A stretch of DNA of 22,217 nucleotides from Bacteroidales bacterium (GCA_003531155.1 DQHR01000151.1:8245-30461), one strand, 5' to 3'. Shown: positions 10,447 through 18,466, counted from the stretch's first letter. Program-made: numbers and translations. Notes: a model not told the origin generated them from the letters alone.

Positions 10447-11085
10447 TTAATGAAGTTTAATTCCTATTAGATGTATAAACTCTTCTCGAGTCTTAATCTC
10501 TGAAAGAAAAATACCAGTAAATGCTGATGTTGTTGTAACAGAATTTTGTTTTTGGACGCCTCGCATTTGCATGCACATATGTGCCGCTTCTATAACAACT
10601 GCAACACCAAGAGGATTAAGAGTTTGTTGTATGCAATCGCGAATCTGCATGGTAAGGCGTTCCTGAACTTGTAAGCGACGAGAATATGCTTCAACAACTC
10701 GAGCAATTTTGCTTAAACCTGTTATATAACCGTTTGGAATATAGGCTACATGAGCCTTGCCATAGAATGGAATCATATGGTGCTCGCACATGGAGTATAA
10801 ATCAATATCCTTCACTAAAACCATTTGAGGATAATCTTCCTTGAATTTAGTTGCGCTAAGTATAGCATGAGGATCTATGTGGTTACCATGAGTAAGGAAC
10901 TGAATCGATTTTGCAACTCTTAAAGGAGTTTTCAAAAGTCCCTCTCTTTCAGCATCTTCACCTAACAAGTTTAGTATTTCTTTATAGTGTGCAGCAAGTT
11001 TATTGGTTGTTTTCGGATTCCATTTTTCAACACGAGAGTACCCTTCGTTTCCGAACTCAACATCATCTTCATCAATTATTTCCAT
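10447..11085 (-). CDS. folE: GTP cyclohydrolase I (type IA)
   Basis: Converts GTP to 7,8-dihydroneopterin triphosphate in the cytoplasm, the entry step for folate, queuosine and biopterin-type cofactors. The protein has 212 residues, the usual length. The zinc ligands expected for the family are present: Cys100 and His103 in the CEHH motif, and Cys171 in AHMCM. The conserved blocks ITGLSKIARVVE (121-132), the RLQVQERLT segment and the RGVQK segment follow in the standard order. The first 25 or so residues form an acidic, poorly conserved extension. The ATG at 11085 is preceded by an A-rich leader typical of this phylum. The pterin synthase gene lies upstream on the same strand with an 82-base gap, so the two probably share a transcript, although a separate promoter is possible in the gap. 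Confidence 0.96.
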   Translation of the reverse strand: MEIIDEDDVEFGNEGYSRVEKWNPKTTNKLAAHYKEILNLLGEDAEREGLLKTPLRVAKSIQFLTHGNHIDPHAILSATKFKEDYPQMVLVKDIDLYSMCEHHMIPFYGKAHVAYIPNGYITGLSKIARVVEAYSRRLQVQERLTMQIRDCIQQTLNPLGVAVVIEAAHMCMQMRGVQKQNSVTTTSAFTGIFLSEIKTREEFIHLIGIKLH

Positions 11086-11113
11086 TTTTAAATCTAATTA
11101 TGTAAATATCTTA

Positions 11114-11144
11114 CAAAATAAACCCTTTTTTATAAATGCTCAAA
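11114..11144 (-). promoter_or_regulatory. Possible Bacteroidota-type promoter for folE
   Basis: On the minus strand TTTG (11144-11141) is followed after 19 bases by TTATTTTG (11121-11114), which matches the TAnnTTTG consensus at five of six fixed positions. The start codon is about 29 bases downstream of the box. In such AT-rich DNA a match like this can occur by chance. Confidence 0.35.
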
Positions 11145-11167
11145 AACTGCAGTGAACATAATGAATG

Positions 11168-11587
11168 CTAATCCCCAAAATACTCTACCCAGTTATTTTC
11201 AGTTTCTTGGATTTTAACGCAATGCAAACCGACACCAATGGTTTCAATTGGATTTTTAAGCTCACCCCAGATTGCAATTGCCAAATTTTCAGTTGATGCA
11301 ATCTTTCCTCTCATAAAATCAACATCAAGGTTAATGTTACGATGATCCAACTTTTCGATTACAAGTTCTTTTATTAGCTTGCTGATGTTATTAAGATTTG
11401 TAACAAACCCTGTTTTAGAATCAATCTCACCTTTAATGGTTACAAAAAGGTCGAAGTTATGCCCGTGCCAATTAGGGTGTGAGCACTTTCCATAAATCGT
11501 TAGGTTTTCCTCATCGGTTAATTCTTTATTGTATAATCGATGGGCGGCGTTAAACCTTTCGCGTCGTGTAATATAAGCAATTGGCAT
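11168..11587 (-). CDS. 6-pyruvoyl-tetrahydropterin / 6-carboxytetrahydropterin synthase family (COG0720)
   Basis: Acts on 7,8-dihydroneopterin triphosphate, the product of FolE encoded next door. The protein has 139 residues. Predicted zinc ligands are His16, His41 and His43 (in HGHN), the catalytic cysteine is Cys35, and the Asp81-His82 pair and Glu128 complete the family active site. Cysteine and HGH are separated by five residues (C-SHPNW-HGH), and the flanking LTDEENL and YGKC segments resemble animal 6-pyruvoyl-tetrahydropterin synthase. E. coli QueD has three residues in that position. The gene could therefore serve a biopterin-like pathway instead of, or as well as, preQ0/queuosine synthesis. 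No queC, queE or sepiapterin reductase is in the window, so I give no gene symbol. The start at 11587 (ATG, MPIAYITRRE) is the only sensible one. Confidence 0.9.
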   Translation of the reverse strand: MPIAYITRRERFNAAHRLYNKELTDEENLTIYGKCSHPNWHGHNFDLFVTIKGEIDSKTGFVTNLNNISKLIKELVIEKLDHRNINLDVDFMRGKIASTENLAIAIWGELKNPIETIGVGLHCVKIQETENNWVEYFGD

Positions 11588-11596
11588 ATCTTAGTT

Positions 11597-11633
11597 TTTG
11601 AATAGGCTATAAAGTTAAAAAACTATATCTTTC
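11597..11633 (+). promoter_or_regulatory. Weak candidate promoter for mqnB-mqnD
   Basis: In the 79-base divergent intergenic region, TTTG (11597-11600) is followed by TATCTTTC (11626-11633), five of six fixed positions of TAnnTTTG. The 25-base spacer is longer than usual, which lowers confidence. The mqnB start is 33 bases downstream. Confidence 0.25.
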
Positions 11634-11666
11634 GGATGAGAAAATGATCATTAATTAATCATAAAA

Positions 11667-12332
11667 TTGAAAATACTAGTAGTTTCTGCAACAGTATCTG
11701 AATGCCGTTTAGATATTGGAGGTGCACATAAGATAGGGATTCCGCATAAAGCCGCTGATTTTAATGATAAGCATGTTGATGTACTAATTTCAGGAGTAGG
11801 TGCAGTGCCAATGGTTTTTGCACTTACGAAATATGCACATGATTACGATCTAGTCATAAATATTGGTATTGCGGGCTCTTACAATACTAATCTTTCAATT
11901 GGCGATGTGGTTTGTGTGAGCGAGGATACATTTGGCGATTATGGAATTGATGATAATGGGGTTTTTAAGCCTTTATCTGGAATAAATTTTGCAGCAAACG
12001 TACTTTACTCTGTTAATAATTTTATGAATAACCCTTGGCTCAATGGTAATTTTAGTTTTATAAAGTTACCCTTTGTAAAAGGGTTAACCCTTTCAACCGT
12101 AAGCGGCTCTGAAGATGCGATCGGAAAAATTAAAAGTTTTTGGAATGCTGATATTGAAACAATGGAAGGAGCTTCAGTGTTTTATGTATGTAAGCAGTTG
12201 AATGTACCATTTATGTGTTTCAGAGCTATTTCTAATATGGTTGAACCTCGCAATAAATTGAAGTGGGAGGCAAGTAGAGCAATAGAAAACCTTGATAAGG
12301 AGCTAAGAGGGTTTATTCAAAATTTACTATAA
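11667..12332 (+). CDS. mqnB: Futalosine hydrolase
   Basis: Cleaves futalosine to dehypoxanthine futalosine and hypoxanthine, an early step of the alternative (futalosine) menaquinone pathway. The 221-residue protein has the nucleoside phosphorylase/hydrolase fold: ISGVGAVP (41-48), GIAGS (67-71), VSGSED (145-150), the purine/ribose site ETMEGAS (164-170) and RAISN (186-190). Identification rests on this motif set together with mqnD 34 bases downstream; taken alone it could be confused with an MTA/SAH nucleosidase. The start appears to be TTG: no in-frame ATG lies between it and an upstream stop, and the protein begins correctly with MKILVVSAT. Probably cotranscribed with mqnD. Confidence 0.92.
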   Translation: MKILVVSATVSECRLDIGGAHKIGIPHKAADFNDKHVDVLISGVGAVPMVFALTKYAHDYDLVINIGIAGSYNTNLSIGDVVCVSEDTFGDYGIDDNGVFKPLSGINFAANVLYSVNNFMNNPWLNGNFSFIKLPFVKGLTLSTVSGSEDAIGKIKSFWNADIETMEGASVFYVCKQLNVPFMCFRAISNMVEPRNKLKWEASRAIENLDKELRGFIQNLL

Positions 12333-12366
12333 TTTAAATCTAAGCAACGCTATAACGAAATATTAA

Positions 12367-13200
12367 ATGAAGCTTAACCTTTGTTTCTCAACCTGCCCTA
12401 ACGATACTTTTATGTTCGATGCCATGGTTAACGGACGCATCGAAACACATGGATTTGATTTTGACATTCATTTGGCCGATATCGATGAGTTGAATCGTTT
12501 GGCAATCGAGGGAATTCCTGATATAACAAAAATTAGTTTTAATGCATTTGCTAGAGTATCGGATAGTTACCAGTTACTAAGCGCTGGAAGTGCTTTGGGC
12601 AGCGGAGTCGGACCATTGCTTGTAAGTCGTAGGCTCATATACCCCGATGAGATTAAACATACAAAGATTGCTATTCCAGGTTTGGAAACCACTGCCAATA
12701 TGCTATTCTCCATAGCTTTTTCTGATGCAATTAATAAAATAGTTTACTTATTCTCAGATATCGAAGATGCAATCCTTTCCAATGAAGTTGATGCTGGTTT
12801 GATCATCCATGAAAATCGCTTTACCTACGAGAGTAAGGGGTTGAAAAAAGTTTTGGACTTAGGCGAATTTTGGGAGAATCTAACTCATCTGCCAATACCC
12901 CTAGGAGGTATCGCTATCCGGAGAAGTCTTCCTGAAGCTGTCAAGTTAAAGGTTAATAAGATAATGCGGAGCAGTGTAGAGCATGCTTTTGCTTTCCCAA
13001 AGCAATCCTATCATTACGTTCGTAAGTATGCTCAATCGATGGATGAGGATGTAATGTACAAGCATATCCAGTTGTACGTAAATCAGTATTCGGTTGATTT
13101 AGGTGAAAAAGGGCGTAATGCCATAACTCAGCTCTACGAACGAACTTATGAGCTAAATATAATTCCGAAGCCTAATAATGATTTCTTCATCAATTTTTAA
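12367..13200 (+). CDS. mqnD: 1,4-dihydroxy-6-naphthoate synthase
   Basis: Converts cyclic dehypoxanthine futalosine to 1,4-dihydroxy-6-naphthoate, a late step of the futalosine route to menaquinone. The 277-residue protein has the periplasmic-binding-protein-like fold of the MqnA/MqnD family, but no signal peptide, as expected for a cytoplasmic enzyme. Visible motifs are STCPNDTFMFDA (8-19), KISFNA (55-60), GSALGSGVGPLLVSR (74-88) and LIIHENRFTY, whose His148 corresponds to the catalytic histidine of the family. ATG start 34 bases after mqnB. The other mqn genes are not in the window. Confidence 0.95.
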   Translation: MKLNLCFSTCPNDTFMFDAMVNGRIETHGFDFDIHLADIDELNRLAIEGIPDITKISFNAFARVSDSYQLLSAGSALGSGVGPLLVSRRLIYPDEIKHTKIAIPGLETTANMLFSIAFSDAINKIVYLFSDIEDAILSNEVDAGLIIHENRFTYESKGLKKVLDLGEFWENLTHLPIPLGGIAIRRSLPEAVKLKVNKIMRSSVEHAFAFPKQSYHYVRKYAQSMDEDVMYKHIQLYVNQYSVDLGEKGRNAITQLYERTYELNIIPKPNNDFFINF

Positions 13201-13250
13201 TGTTATTTCATCAAACCTTTCATTATATTGACGTTTAAATTCCCTTTCAT

Positions 13251-13282
13251 TTTGTTTCTTATATATACAATCTGTAAATTTA
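13251..13282 (+). promoter_or_regulatory. Possible Bacteroidota-type promoter
   Basis: TTTG (13251-13254), a 20-base spacer and TAAATTTA (13275-13282) match the TTTG/TAnnTTTG pattern at five of six fixed positions of the second box. It could drive the small ORF at 13397 or a longer transcript into the phosphatase gene. The match is unremarkable in this composition. Confidence 0.25.
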
Positions 13283-13396
13283 TATGTATTAACTTATTGA
13301 TGGTAGTAGTAGTTTGTTGTATGTCAGTGTGCTAACGAACATTTTATTACAATTACTGTTATAAACTTGAAAATTGTAACGATAATACGAGGAGGA

Positions 13397-13579
13397 ATGG
13401 ACGAGCAAAATCCTTTTTTTGGAACTAAAAGAAAACTTATCGAAAGACTTAATTCTCTCGATGAATCATGGTATGTTGAGACGTGGCTTATTAAGTACTA
13501 TTTTATCAGAATTGAAGTTTACTCTCAAAAAAAAGAAATTGTAAAACGTATTCGAGCTAACGCAAAATACTCCTTATGA
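13397..13579 (+). CDS. Small hypothetical protein (60 aa), doubtful
   Basis: The ATG at 13397 opens 60 codons, starting MDEQNPFFGTKRK and ending RANAKYSL. A purine-rich GAGGAGG lies immediately before the ATG, but only one base away, which is too close for a normal Shine-Dalgarno site. An in-frame TTG at 13367 would extend it to 70 residues. The product would be basic, with two Trp and several Tyr, and without signal peptide or membrane segment. I recognise no family. It could be a real small gene, a remnant of a decayed gene, or chance. Confidence 0.25.
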   Translation: MDEQNPFFGTKRKLIERLNSLDESWYVETWLIKYYFIRIEVYSQKKEIVKRIRANAKYSL

Positions 13580-13715
13580 GTTAATTGATAAATAAGGGCC
13601 GTAGTTGTGGTATAATATTTTGTAAAATTTTTATAATAAAATAAAACAAGCCTAATTAAGATTGATATTATTGCGATAGAATTTGTATAATTGGAAGATA
13701 TTTGAACTGTTTGTA

Positions 13716-16145
13716 ATGCTTTTCGGGAAAACAACAGTATGTCGCTTTTTTATATCATCATTAATCCTATTGATTAGTGTAAGTGTTAATGCTAGTGTAA
13801 ATTTAAGCGATACATCTAGAATTAATTCTATCCTAAAATCATCACAAATTGCTCTAGATAGTAGTAATTGGACAAAATCTCGCCAACTTACTAGCGAGGC
13901 ATTAAAGCAATCGGAACAAATTGATTATATTTTTGGTAAAGCTAAGTCTATTGTTTTATTAGCTCAAGTCCAGTCAATTAGTGGAGCAAAAGATTCATCA
14001 ATAATAAATTTTCGTAAGGCACTTACTCTTTTTACTTCAATTAATAAAGTTAAAGAGATAGGGGTAATACATTATTTAGTTGGGGTAGAGTTCTGCGATA
14101 TTGGAAATCAAGATAGTGCTGAATACCATTTAAATAAGGGATTAGAAATAAAGAAAGAGTATGGTGATAAAGGAGGTATTGCAGCTATTTATAATAGTTT
14201 GGGAGCTGTATTTTTTTATAGGGCGAATTACGCTAAAGCTCTTGAATATTACTTCTCATCTGTCAAATTGCATGATGAACTTGGCGATAAGCGTGCTAAA
14301 TCAGCTACTTTTAATAATATTGGGAGCGTTTTTAAAAGTCAAGGCGATTATACCAAAGCTTTAGACTTTTTTATTCAATCATTAAAAATTCAGGAGGAAT
14401 ATAAAGCATTTAAAGGTATCGCTTTTATAAATAATAACATCGGGTTAATCTACCAGCAGCTTGGTGATACAAGCGAAGCGCTAAAACATTTCAGGATATC
14501 ATTAGAGAATGGTAAGCAGACAGGGGACAGCGCTGTTATGTCGTATGCACTGATGGGAATTGGAGAGATTCATCATATAAAAAAAGAGTATCAAAAAGCT
14601 CTCGAATACTATTCTATTGTAGAAAAAATACGGAAAAAACACTCCAATTTAATAGGGTTAGCCAATTTGTATATCGATATGAGTAGGGTCTATATCGATA
14701 TGAACGATTATAGCAAAACAATTGGTTCTTTGCAGCAGGCTCAATCGATTTACGAAAAAATAAACGATCCAATAGGAAAGGCAAATACTCTAATTGGTAT
14801 TGGAGATGTATATTTTAAGCAGGGTTTGATACAGAGTGCAATCGAAAATTGTAATTCTGGTATACAAATGGCAAAAAAGTTCGGTGTATTAGAAATAATA
14901 AGGGATGGATATTTTACTTTAAATAAGATTTATGAGAAAGTTGGAGATAACACCCTCGCATATAAAGCATATAAGTCTTATATTGAATATCGCGATAGCA
15001 TTGGTGGTATAGAGAAAACAAAAGAACTTCAACGAATTAAGTTTGAATCTGATTTAAACAACCTATTCAGTAAGGAACGATTAGAGAACGAAAACAAACT
15101 CAATATTGCAGAAAACAAAACGATAAAACAGACAAGGATTGCTAATGCTTTTATACTCGCATTTATCATTACGCTCTTTGGCTTTATACTAATCTTTTTT
15201 AACTATAGGCAGAAACAAAAAAGAAATAACTTTCTTGCTTTCCAGAAACTTGATATGGAGCGCCAAAGAACAGAGCTAACTGCTCAAAGAGATGAATTAG
15301 AGATTCAAAAAAATCTGGTAATTCATCAGCGCGATAAGATTATGACTATGCTAACTGACCTTGGTGAATCCATAGATTATGCTCGAAAAATCCAGCAAGC
15401 TCTTTTGCCTTCGGATAAAGCGTTGGCAAATATTTTGGGTGAGTACTTTCTCTTTTTTCAACCTCGTGAGTCGGTTGGCGGAGATTTTTATTGGTTGTAT
15501 CAGGATGAGGATTTAATCTATTTTGCAGTAGCAGATTGTACTGGGCATGGTGTTCCTGGCGGGTTTATGAGCATGTTAGGCGTTTCTCTTCTTAACGAGC
15601 AGGTTTCAAGAGGTGAGTATGTTTCTCCTGCTGAAATGCTTTGGAATTTACGCGAAATGATTGTTAAAGCATTAAATCAAACTGGGCTTGATGATGATAG
15701 TCAAGATGGGATGGATATTGCGCTATGTACTTATAATAAAAAGAACCGGGAGTTGCTTTATGCTGGTGCAAACCAATCTCTCTTTCTTGTTACTGAAAAC
15801 CCTCCAGAACCAAGCGAATTAGTGTTTGTTCAAGAGAATATGGTTGAGTTAAAACCTGATAGAATGCCGGTATCATTTTATCTTAGAATGAAAGAATTCA
15901 ATGAGCACAGATTAACATTAAGCCCAGGAGATTCAATTTATTTATCTTCTGATGGATTTGCTGATCAATTTGGTGGCCCAAACAATAAGAAATTTGGCTA
16001 CAATACTTTTAGAAACCTCTTATTGTCAATTTCAAGCAAGCCTTTTGATAAGCAGCGCGATTTGTTATGGAATGAGTTTGATAAATGGAAAGGTGAAGAA
16101 TCTCAAACCGACGATGTTATCGTTTTAGGGATAAAAATTTCATAA
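13716..16145 (+). CDS. TPR-transmembrane sensor with SpoIIE-type PP2C phosphatase domain
   Basis: A membrane-anchored serine/threonine phosphatase of the SpoIIE/RsbU type. Enzymes of this type usually dephosphorylate an anti-sigma-factor antagonist in partner-switching signalling. From the ATG at 13716 the protein has 809 residues and begins with a signal peptide (hydrophobic FFISSLILLISVSVNA). About nine tetratricopeptide repeats follow (roughly residues 55-440), placing a protein-binding region in the periplasm. Next come one transmembrane helix near 475-498, a charged coiled-coil linker, and the catalytic domain (about 560 to the end). The metal-binding acidic residues are present in GGDFY, ADCTGHGVPGGF, SSDGFADQFGG and QTDDV, so the enzyme looks active. 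A TTG at 13683 would add 11 residues before the signal peptide and is less likely. No STAS or anti-sigma partner lies nearby. Confidence 0.92.
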   Translation: MLFGKTTVCRFFISSLILLISVSVNASVNLSDTSRINSILKSSQIALDSSNWTKSRQLTSEALKQSEQIDYIFGKAKSIVLLAQVQSISGAKDSSIINFRKALTLFTSINKVKEIGVIHYLVGVEFCDIGNQDSAEYHLNKGLEIKKEYGDKGGIAAIYNSLGAVFFYRANYAKALEYYFSSVKLHDELGDKRAKSATFNNIGSVFKSQGDYTKALDFFIQSLKIQEEYKAFKGIAFINNNIGLIYQQLGDTSEALKHFRISLENGKQTGDSAVMSYALMGIGEIHHIKKEYQKALEYYSIVEKIRKKHSNLIGLANLYIDMSRVYIDMNDYSKTIGSLQQAQSIYEKINDPIGKANTLIGIGDVYFKQGLIQSAIENCNSGIQMAKKFGVLEIIRDGYFTLNKIYEKVGDNTLAYKAYKSYIEYRDSIGGIEKTKELQRIKFESDLNNLFSKERLENENKLNIAENKTIKQTRIANAFILAFIITLFGFILIFFNYRQKQKRNNFLAFQKLDMERQRTELTAQRDELEIQKNLVIHQRDKIMTMLTDLGESIDYARKIQQALLPSDKALANILGEYFLFFQPRESVGGDFYWLYQDEDLIYFAVADCTGHGVPGGFMSMLGVSLLNEQVSRGEYVSPAEMLWNLREMIVKALNQTGLDDDSQDGMDIALCTYNKKNRELLYAGANQSLFLVTENPPEPSELVFVQENMVELKPDRMPVSFYLRMKEFNEHRLTLSPGDSIYLSSDGFADQFGGPNNKKFGYNTFRNLLLSISSKPFDKQRDLLWNEFDKWKGEESQTDDVIVLGIKIS

Positions 16146-16208
16146 ACCCATAGAATTCCTTTAAACAAAAAAGCAGTGTAGGTGTTTATCTTTTAAAAAA
16201 TAATATAT

Positions 16209-16784
16209 ATGACACACGAACTACCAAAATTACCTTACGAGCTAGATGCATTAGCTCCGGTTATATCAAAACAAACATTAGAGTATCATTATGGAAAGCA
16301 CCATCAGGCTTATGTAAATAATCTAAATAACCTTATTGTAGGCACTAAGTTTGAAAACGCTGATTTGGAAAGCATAATCCGCGAATCGGATGGAGGTGTC
16401 TTTAATAATGCTGCTCAAATATGGAATCACACCTTTTATTTCAACACTTTCTCGCCAAAACCTCAGCTCGAACCATCAGGTAAATTAGCCGAGATGATTG
16501 TTAAGGATTTTGGCTCATTAGGAGAGTTTAAGGAAAAATTTAACAAGGCTGCTGCTACTTTATTTGGAGCTGGTTGGGCTTGGCTTGTGTTAGATTCAAA
16601 TGGACATCTTGAGATTAAGCAAGAATCAAATGCTGGCACACCTCTTAAGCATAATCTTAAACCACTTATAACTTGTGATGTTTGGGAGCATGCGTACTAT
16701 CTCGATTACCAAAATCGTCGCCCCGATTACATTAACACAATATGGAATGTAATTGATTGGAAAGTTGTAGAAAGCAGATTGTAA
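16209..16784 (+). CDS. sodB: Superoxide dismutase, Fe/Mn family (iron-type signature)
   Basis: Dismutates superoxide to oxygen and hydrogen peroxide in the cytoplasm. The protein has 191 residues without a signal peptide. The four metal ligands are His27, His74, Asp157 and His161 (in DVWEHAYY). Gln70 in NNAAQIWNH together with the NAGTPL segment is the arrangement of iron enzymes; manganese enzymes have Gly at the first site and Gln in the second. Some Bacteroidota enzymes with this signature accept either metal, so cambialism cannot be excluded. A strong terminator follows the gene, and it lies 63 bases after the phosphatase gene on the same strand, so it may have its own promoter. Confidence 0.95.
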   Translation: MTHELPKLPYELDALAPVISKQTLEYHYGKHHQAYVNNLNNLIVGTKFENADLESIIRESDGGVFNNAAQIWNHTFYFNTFSPKPQLEPSGKLAEMIVKDFGSLGEFKEKFNKAAATLFGAGWAWLVLDSNGHLEIKQESNAGTPLKHNLKPLITCDVWEHAYYLDYQNRRPDYINTIWNVIDWKVVESRL

Positions 16785-16807
16785 TTATTGCCGAATATTC
16801 TAAATTT

Positions 16808-16844
16808 GAGCACTGGTAGTTTAACTACCAGTGCTCTTTTGTTT
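16808..16844 (+). terminator. Intrinsic terminator after the SOD gene
   Basis: A perfect 12-bp stem, GAGCACTGGTAG with CTACCAGTGCTC (16808-16819 and 16825-16836), encloses a 5-base TTTAA loop and is followed by TTTTGTTT. It separates the SOD transcript from the nitroreductase gene. Confidence 0.92.
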
Positions 16845-16870
16845 AGTGAGGTAACGAAATAAGATGTTAT

Positions 16871-17443
16871 ATGCTTAAAGAACTAGTACTAAAGAATCGA
16901 AGTTATCGTAGGTTTGATCAGACAAAACCTATCAGCAAAGATGAACTGCTCGGTTTTATCGATTTGGCAAGAAACTCAGCGTCAGGTAGAAATCTTCAAA
17001 CTTTGAGGTATTTCATTTCTTTTGATTCTGAAACCAACTCAAAAATATACCCTACTTTATCTTGGGCGGGTTATTTAAAGGATTGGGATGGACCTGTTGA
17101 AGGTGAAAGACCATCAGGATATATTGTTATGGTTGAGGATGTACTTGTTGGAAAGAATTTGGTTCACGATCAGGGTATTGCAGCTCAAACTATTCTTCTT
17201 GCTGCAGTTGAAAAAGGATATGGGGGATGTATGATATATACAGTTAAACGTAGAGAAATATCTGAGATATTAGAACTTCCTTCTAATCTTGAGGTTGTTT
17301 TAGTTTTGGCTTTGGGTGTTCCTATTGAAAAGGTTGTAATAGAACCACTACCTCAATCGGGTGATATCAAGTATTGGCGCGATGAGAATCATGTCCATCA
17401 TGTTCCCAAGCGTAGTTTAAAGGACATCATAATCAATTTTTAA
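16871..17443 (+). CDS. Nitroreductase family NAD(P)H:FMN oxidoreductase
   Basis: A 190-residue flavoprotein of the nitroreductase superfamily, which binds FMN at a homodimer interface and reduces nitroaromatics, quinones or other electron-poor substrates with NAD(P)H. The N-terminal FMN phosphate-binding motif NRSYRRF is at 9-15, followed by ARNSASGRNLQ (33-43). The central GYGGCMIY segment and the LALGVP strand are typical, as is the YWRDENHVHHVPKR tail of a short subgroup. The natural substrate cannot be read from the sequence. It lies just after the SOD terminator, so a joint role in redox defence is only suggestive. ATG at 16871. It ends 15 bases from the convergent amrS, with no hairpin between them. 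Confidence 0.9.
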   Translation: MLKELVLKNRSYRRFDQTKPISKDELLGFIDLARNSASGRNLQTLRYFISFDSETNSKIYPTLSWAGYLKDWDGPVEGERPSGYIVMVEDVLVGKNLVHDQGIAAQTILLAAVEKGYGGCMIYTVKRREISEILELPSNLEVVLVLALGVPIEKVVIEPLPQSGDIKYWRDENHVHHVPKRSLKDIIINF

Positions 17444-17458
17444 TAAATATCCTATTTG

Positions 17459-18466
17459 TTAAACGATTACTATAGGTTCGGAATTGCACTCTGTACATTT
17501 ACCTTGAGCGTTAAGACCTATAGTTGAAGTATTGAATCCGTTTCTCTTAATTAAAATGCTTTGACATTTAGGGCAGATAGTATTTTGCCCAAAATCAGCA
17601 TTTGTGCTATTCCCAATGTAGACATGGGCGAGTTTTTCTTTTGCTAAATTGTATAGATTCTTAAGAGTCTCGAGTTTTGTTGCCTGATTATTGAGAAGAT
17701 AAGCTGGATGATAAGCATTTATATGTAACACAGTGTGCTCTCCAAGTTCTTTAGCAATCCATTGAAACATTTGAGTTGCCTCTTCAACGCTATCGTTTAG
17801 GTTTGGTATTACTAGAAATGATAATTCTAAGTGTTTTCCGCTATTACGAATCATTTTTAGAGTATTTAAAATAGGCTCAATGCGTCCCTTGGCTATCTTT
17901 TCGTAAAAATCAGAGCTAAATGCCTTTAAATCTATATTAAAAGCATCAATGTAATTTAATAAACTTTTTAGTGGTTCAGGATTAATAAATCCGTTGGAGA
18001 CCATAACATTCACTAGCCCCTCATTTTTAATTTTTTCCGCTGTTTCTAGCATATATTCAAACCATATAGTAGGTTCGTTGTATGTATAAGCAACTCCTAT
18101 GCTATTGGAGTGAAATTTGGTTTTCTGAACTATTTCGGAGGGTGTAACAATTCTGAGCTTATCTACATTGTGAGGAACATGCTGCGAGATCTCGAAATTT
18201 TGACAGAACAAGCAGGTTAGATTACAACCAAATCCACCGATTGAGTAGATCATTTTACCTGGATGAAAATGATATAGAGGTTTCTTTTCAATAGGATCTA
18301 AAGCAGATGATGCAATTACTCCCCAATTTAATGACTCTAGTACTCCATTTCGATTTATACGTGTATTGCAAATCCCCAATCTTTCATTTTTTATTTTACA
18401 CGAATGAGGGCATAGTTGGCATTCAACAGTTTTATTATCGAGTTTTATGTAGAATTTTGACTCCAT
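17459..18466 (-). CDS. amrS: Radical SAM enzyme AmrS (AmmeMemoRadiSam family)
   Basis: A 335-residue radical SAM protein. The [4Fe-4S] cysteines are Cys81, Cys85 and Cys88 in the CNLTCLFCQNF motif. An N-terminal cysteine cluster (Cys16, Cys19, Cys23, Cys33) and the LNWGVIASSALDPIEKKPL segment with YHFHPG are characteristic of the AmrS/PFL-activase-like family. Two C-terminal CxxC pairs (Cys298/301 and Cys324/327) form a probable zinc ribbon. The family is named for co-occurrence with Memo-like and AMMECR1-like proteins (AmrB, AmrA), but neither is encoded in this window. The reaction catalysed is not something I can state. It follows truA on the same strand after 101 bases, with no obvious terminator between them. 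Confidence 0.9.
   Translation of the reverse strand: MESKFYIKLDNKTVECQLCPHSCKIKNERLGICNTRINRNGVLESLNWGVIASSALDPIEKKPLYHFHPGKMIYSIGGFGCNLTCLFCQNFEISQHVPHNVDKLRIVTPSEIVQKTKFHSNSIGVAYTYNEPTIWFEYMLETAEKIKNEGLVNVMVSNGFINPEPLKSLLNYIDAFNIDLKAFSSDFYEKIAKGRIEPILNTLKMIRNSGKHLELSFLVIPNLNDSVEEATQMFQWIAKELGEHTVLHINAYHPAYLLNNQATKLETLKNLYNLAKEKLAHVYIGNSTNADFGQNTICPKCQSILIKRNGFNTSTIGLNAQGKCTECNSEPIVIV

Larger units (their letters stand above)
13201..13715. other. Poorly coding AT-rich interval between mqnD and the phosphatase gene
   Basis: This 515-base stretch holds one possible 60-codon ORF (13397-13579) and otherwise AT-rich sequence. No hairpin terminator follows mqnD. A TATAAT-like stretch at 13611 may belong to a promoter for the phosphatase gene, but no well-spaced upstream element goes with it. 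No RNA gene or mobile-element end was recognised. Confidence 0.5.

Noticed and set aside
13611..13622. TATAATATTTTG as a firm promoter of the phosphatase gene
   Set aside because: It resembles both sigma-70 and Bacteroidota boxes, but no upstream element occurs at the proper spacing; too weak to list as a feature.
13683..13715. TTG start at 13683 for the phosphatase gene
   Set aside because: The ATG at 13716 gives a normal signal peptide directly at the N-terminus; the extra 11 residues would precede it without purpose.
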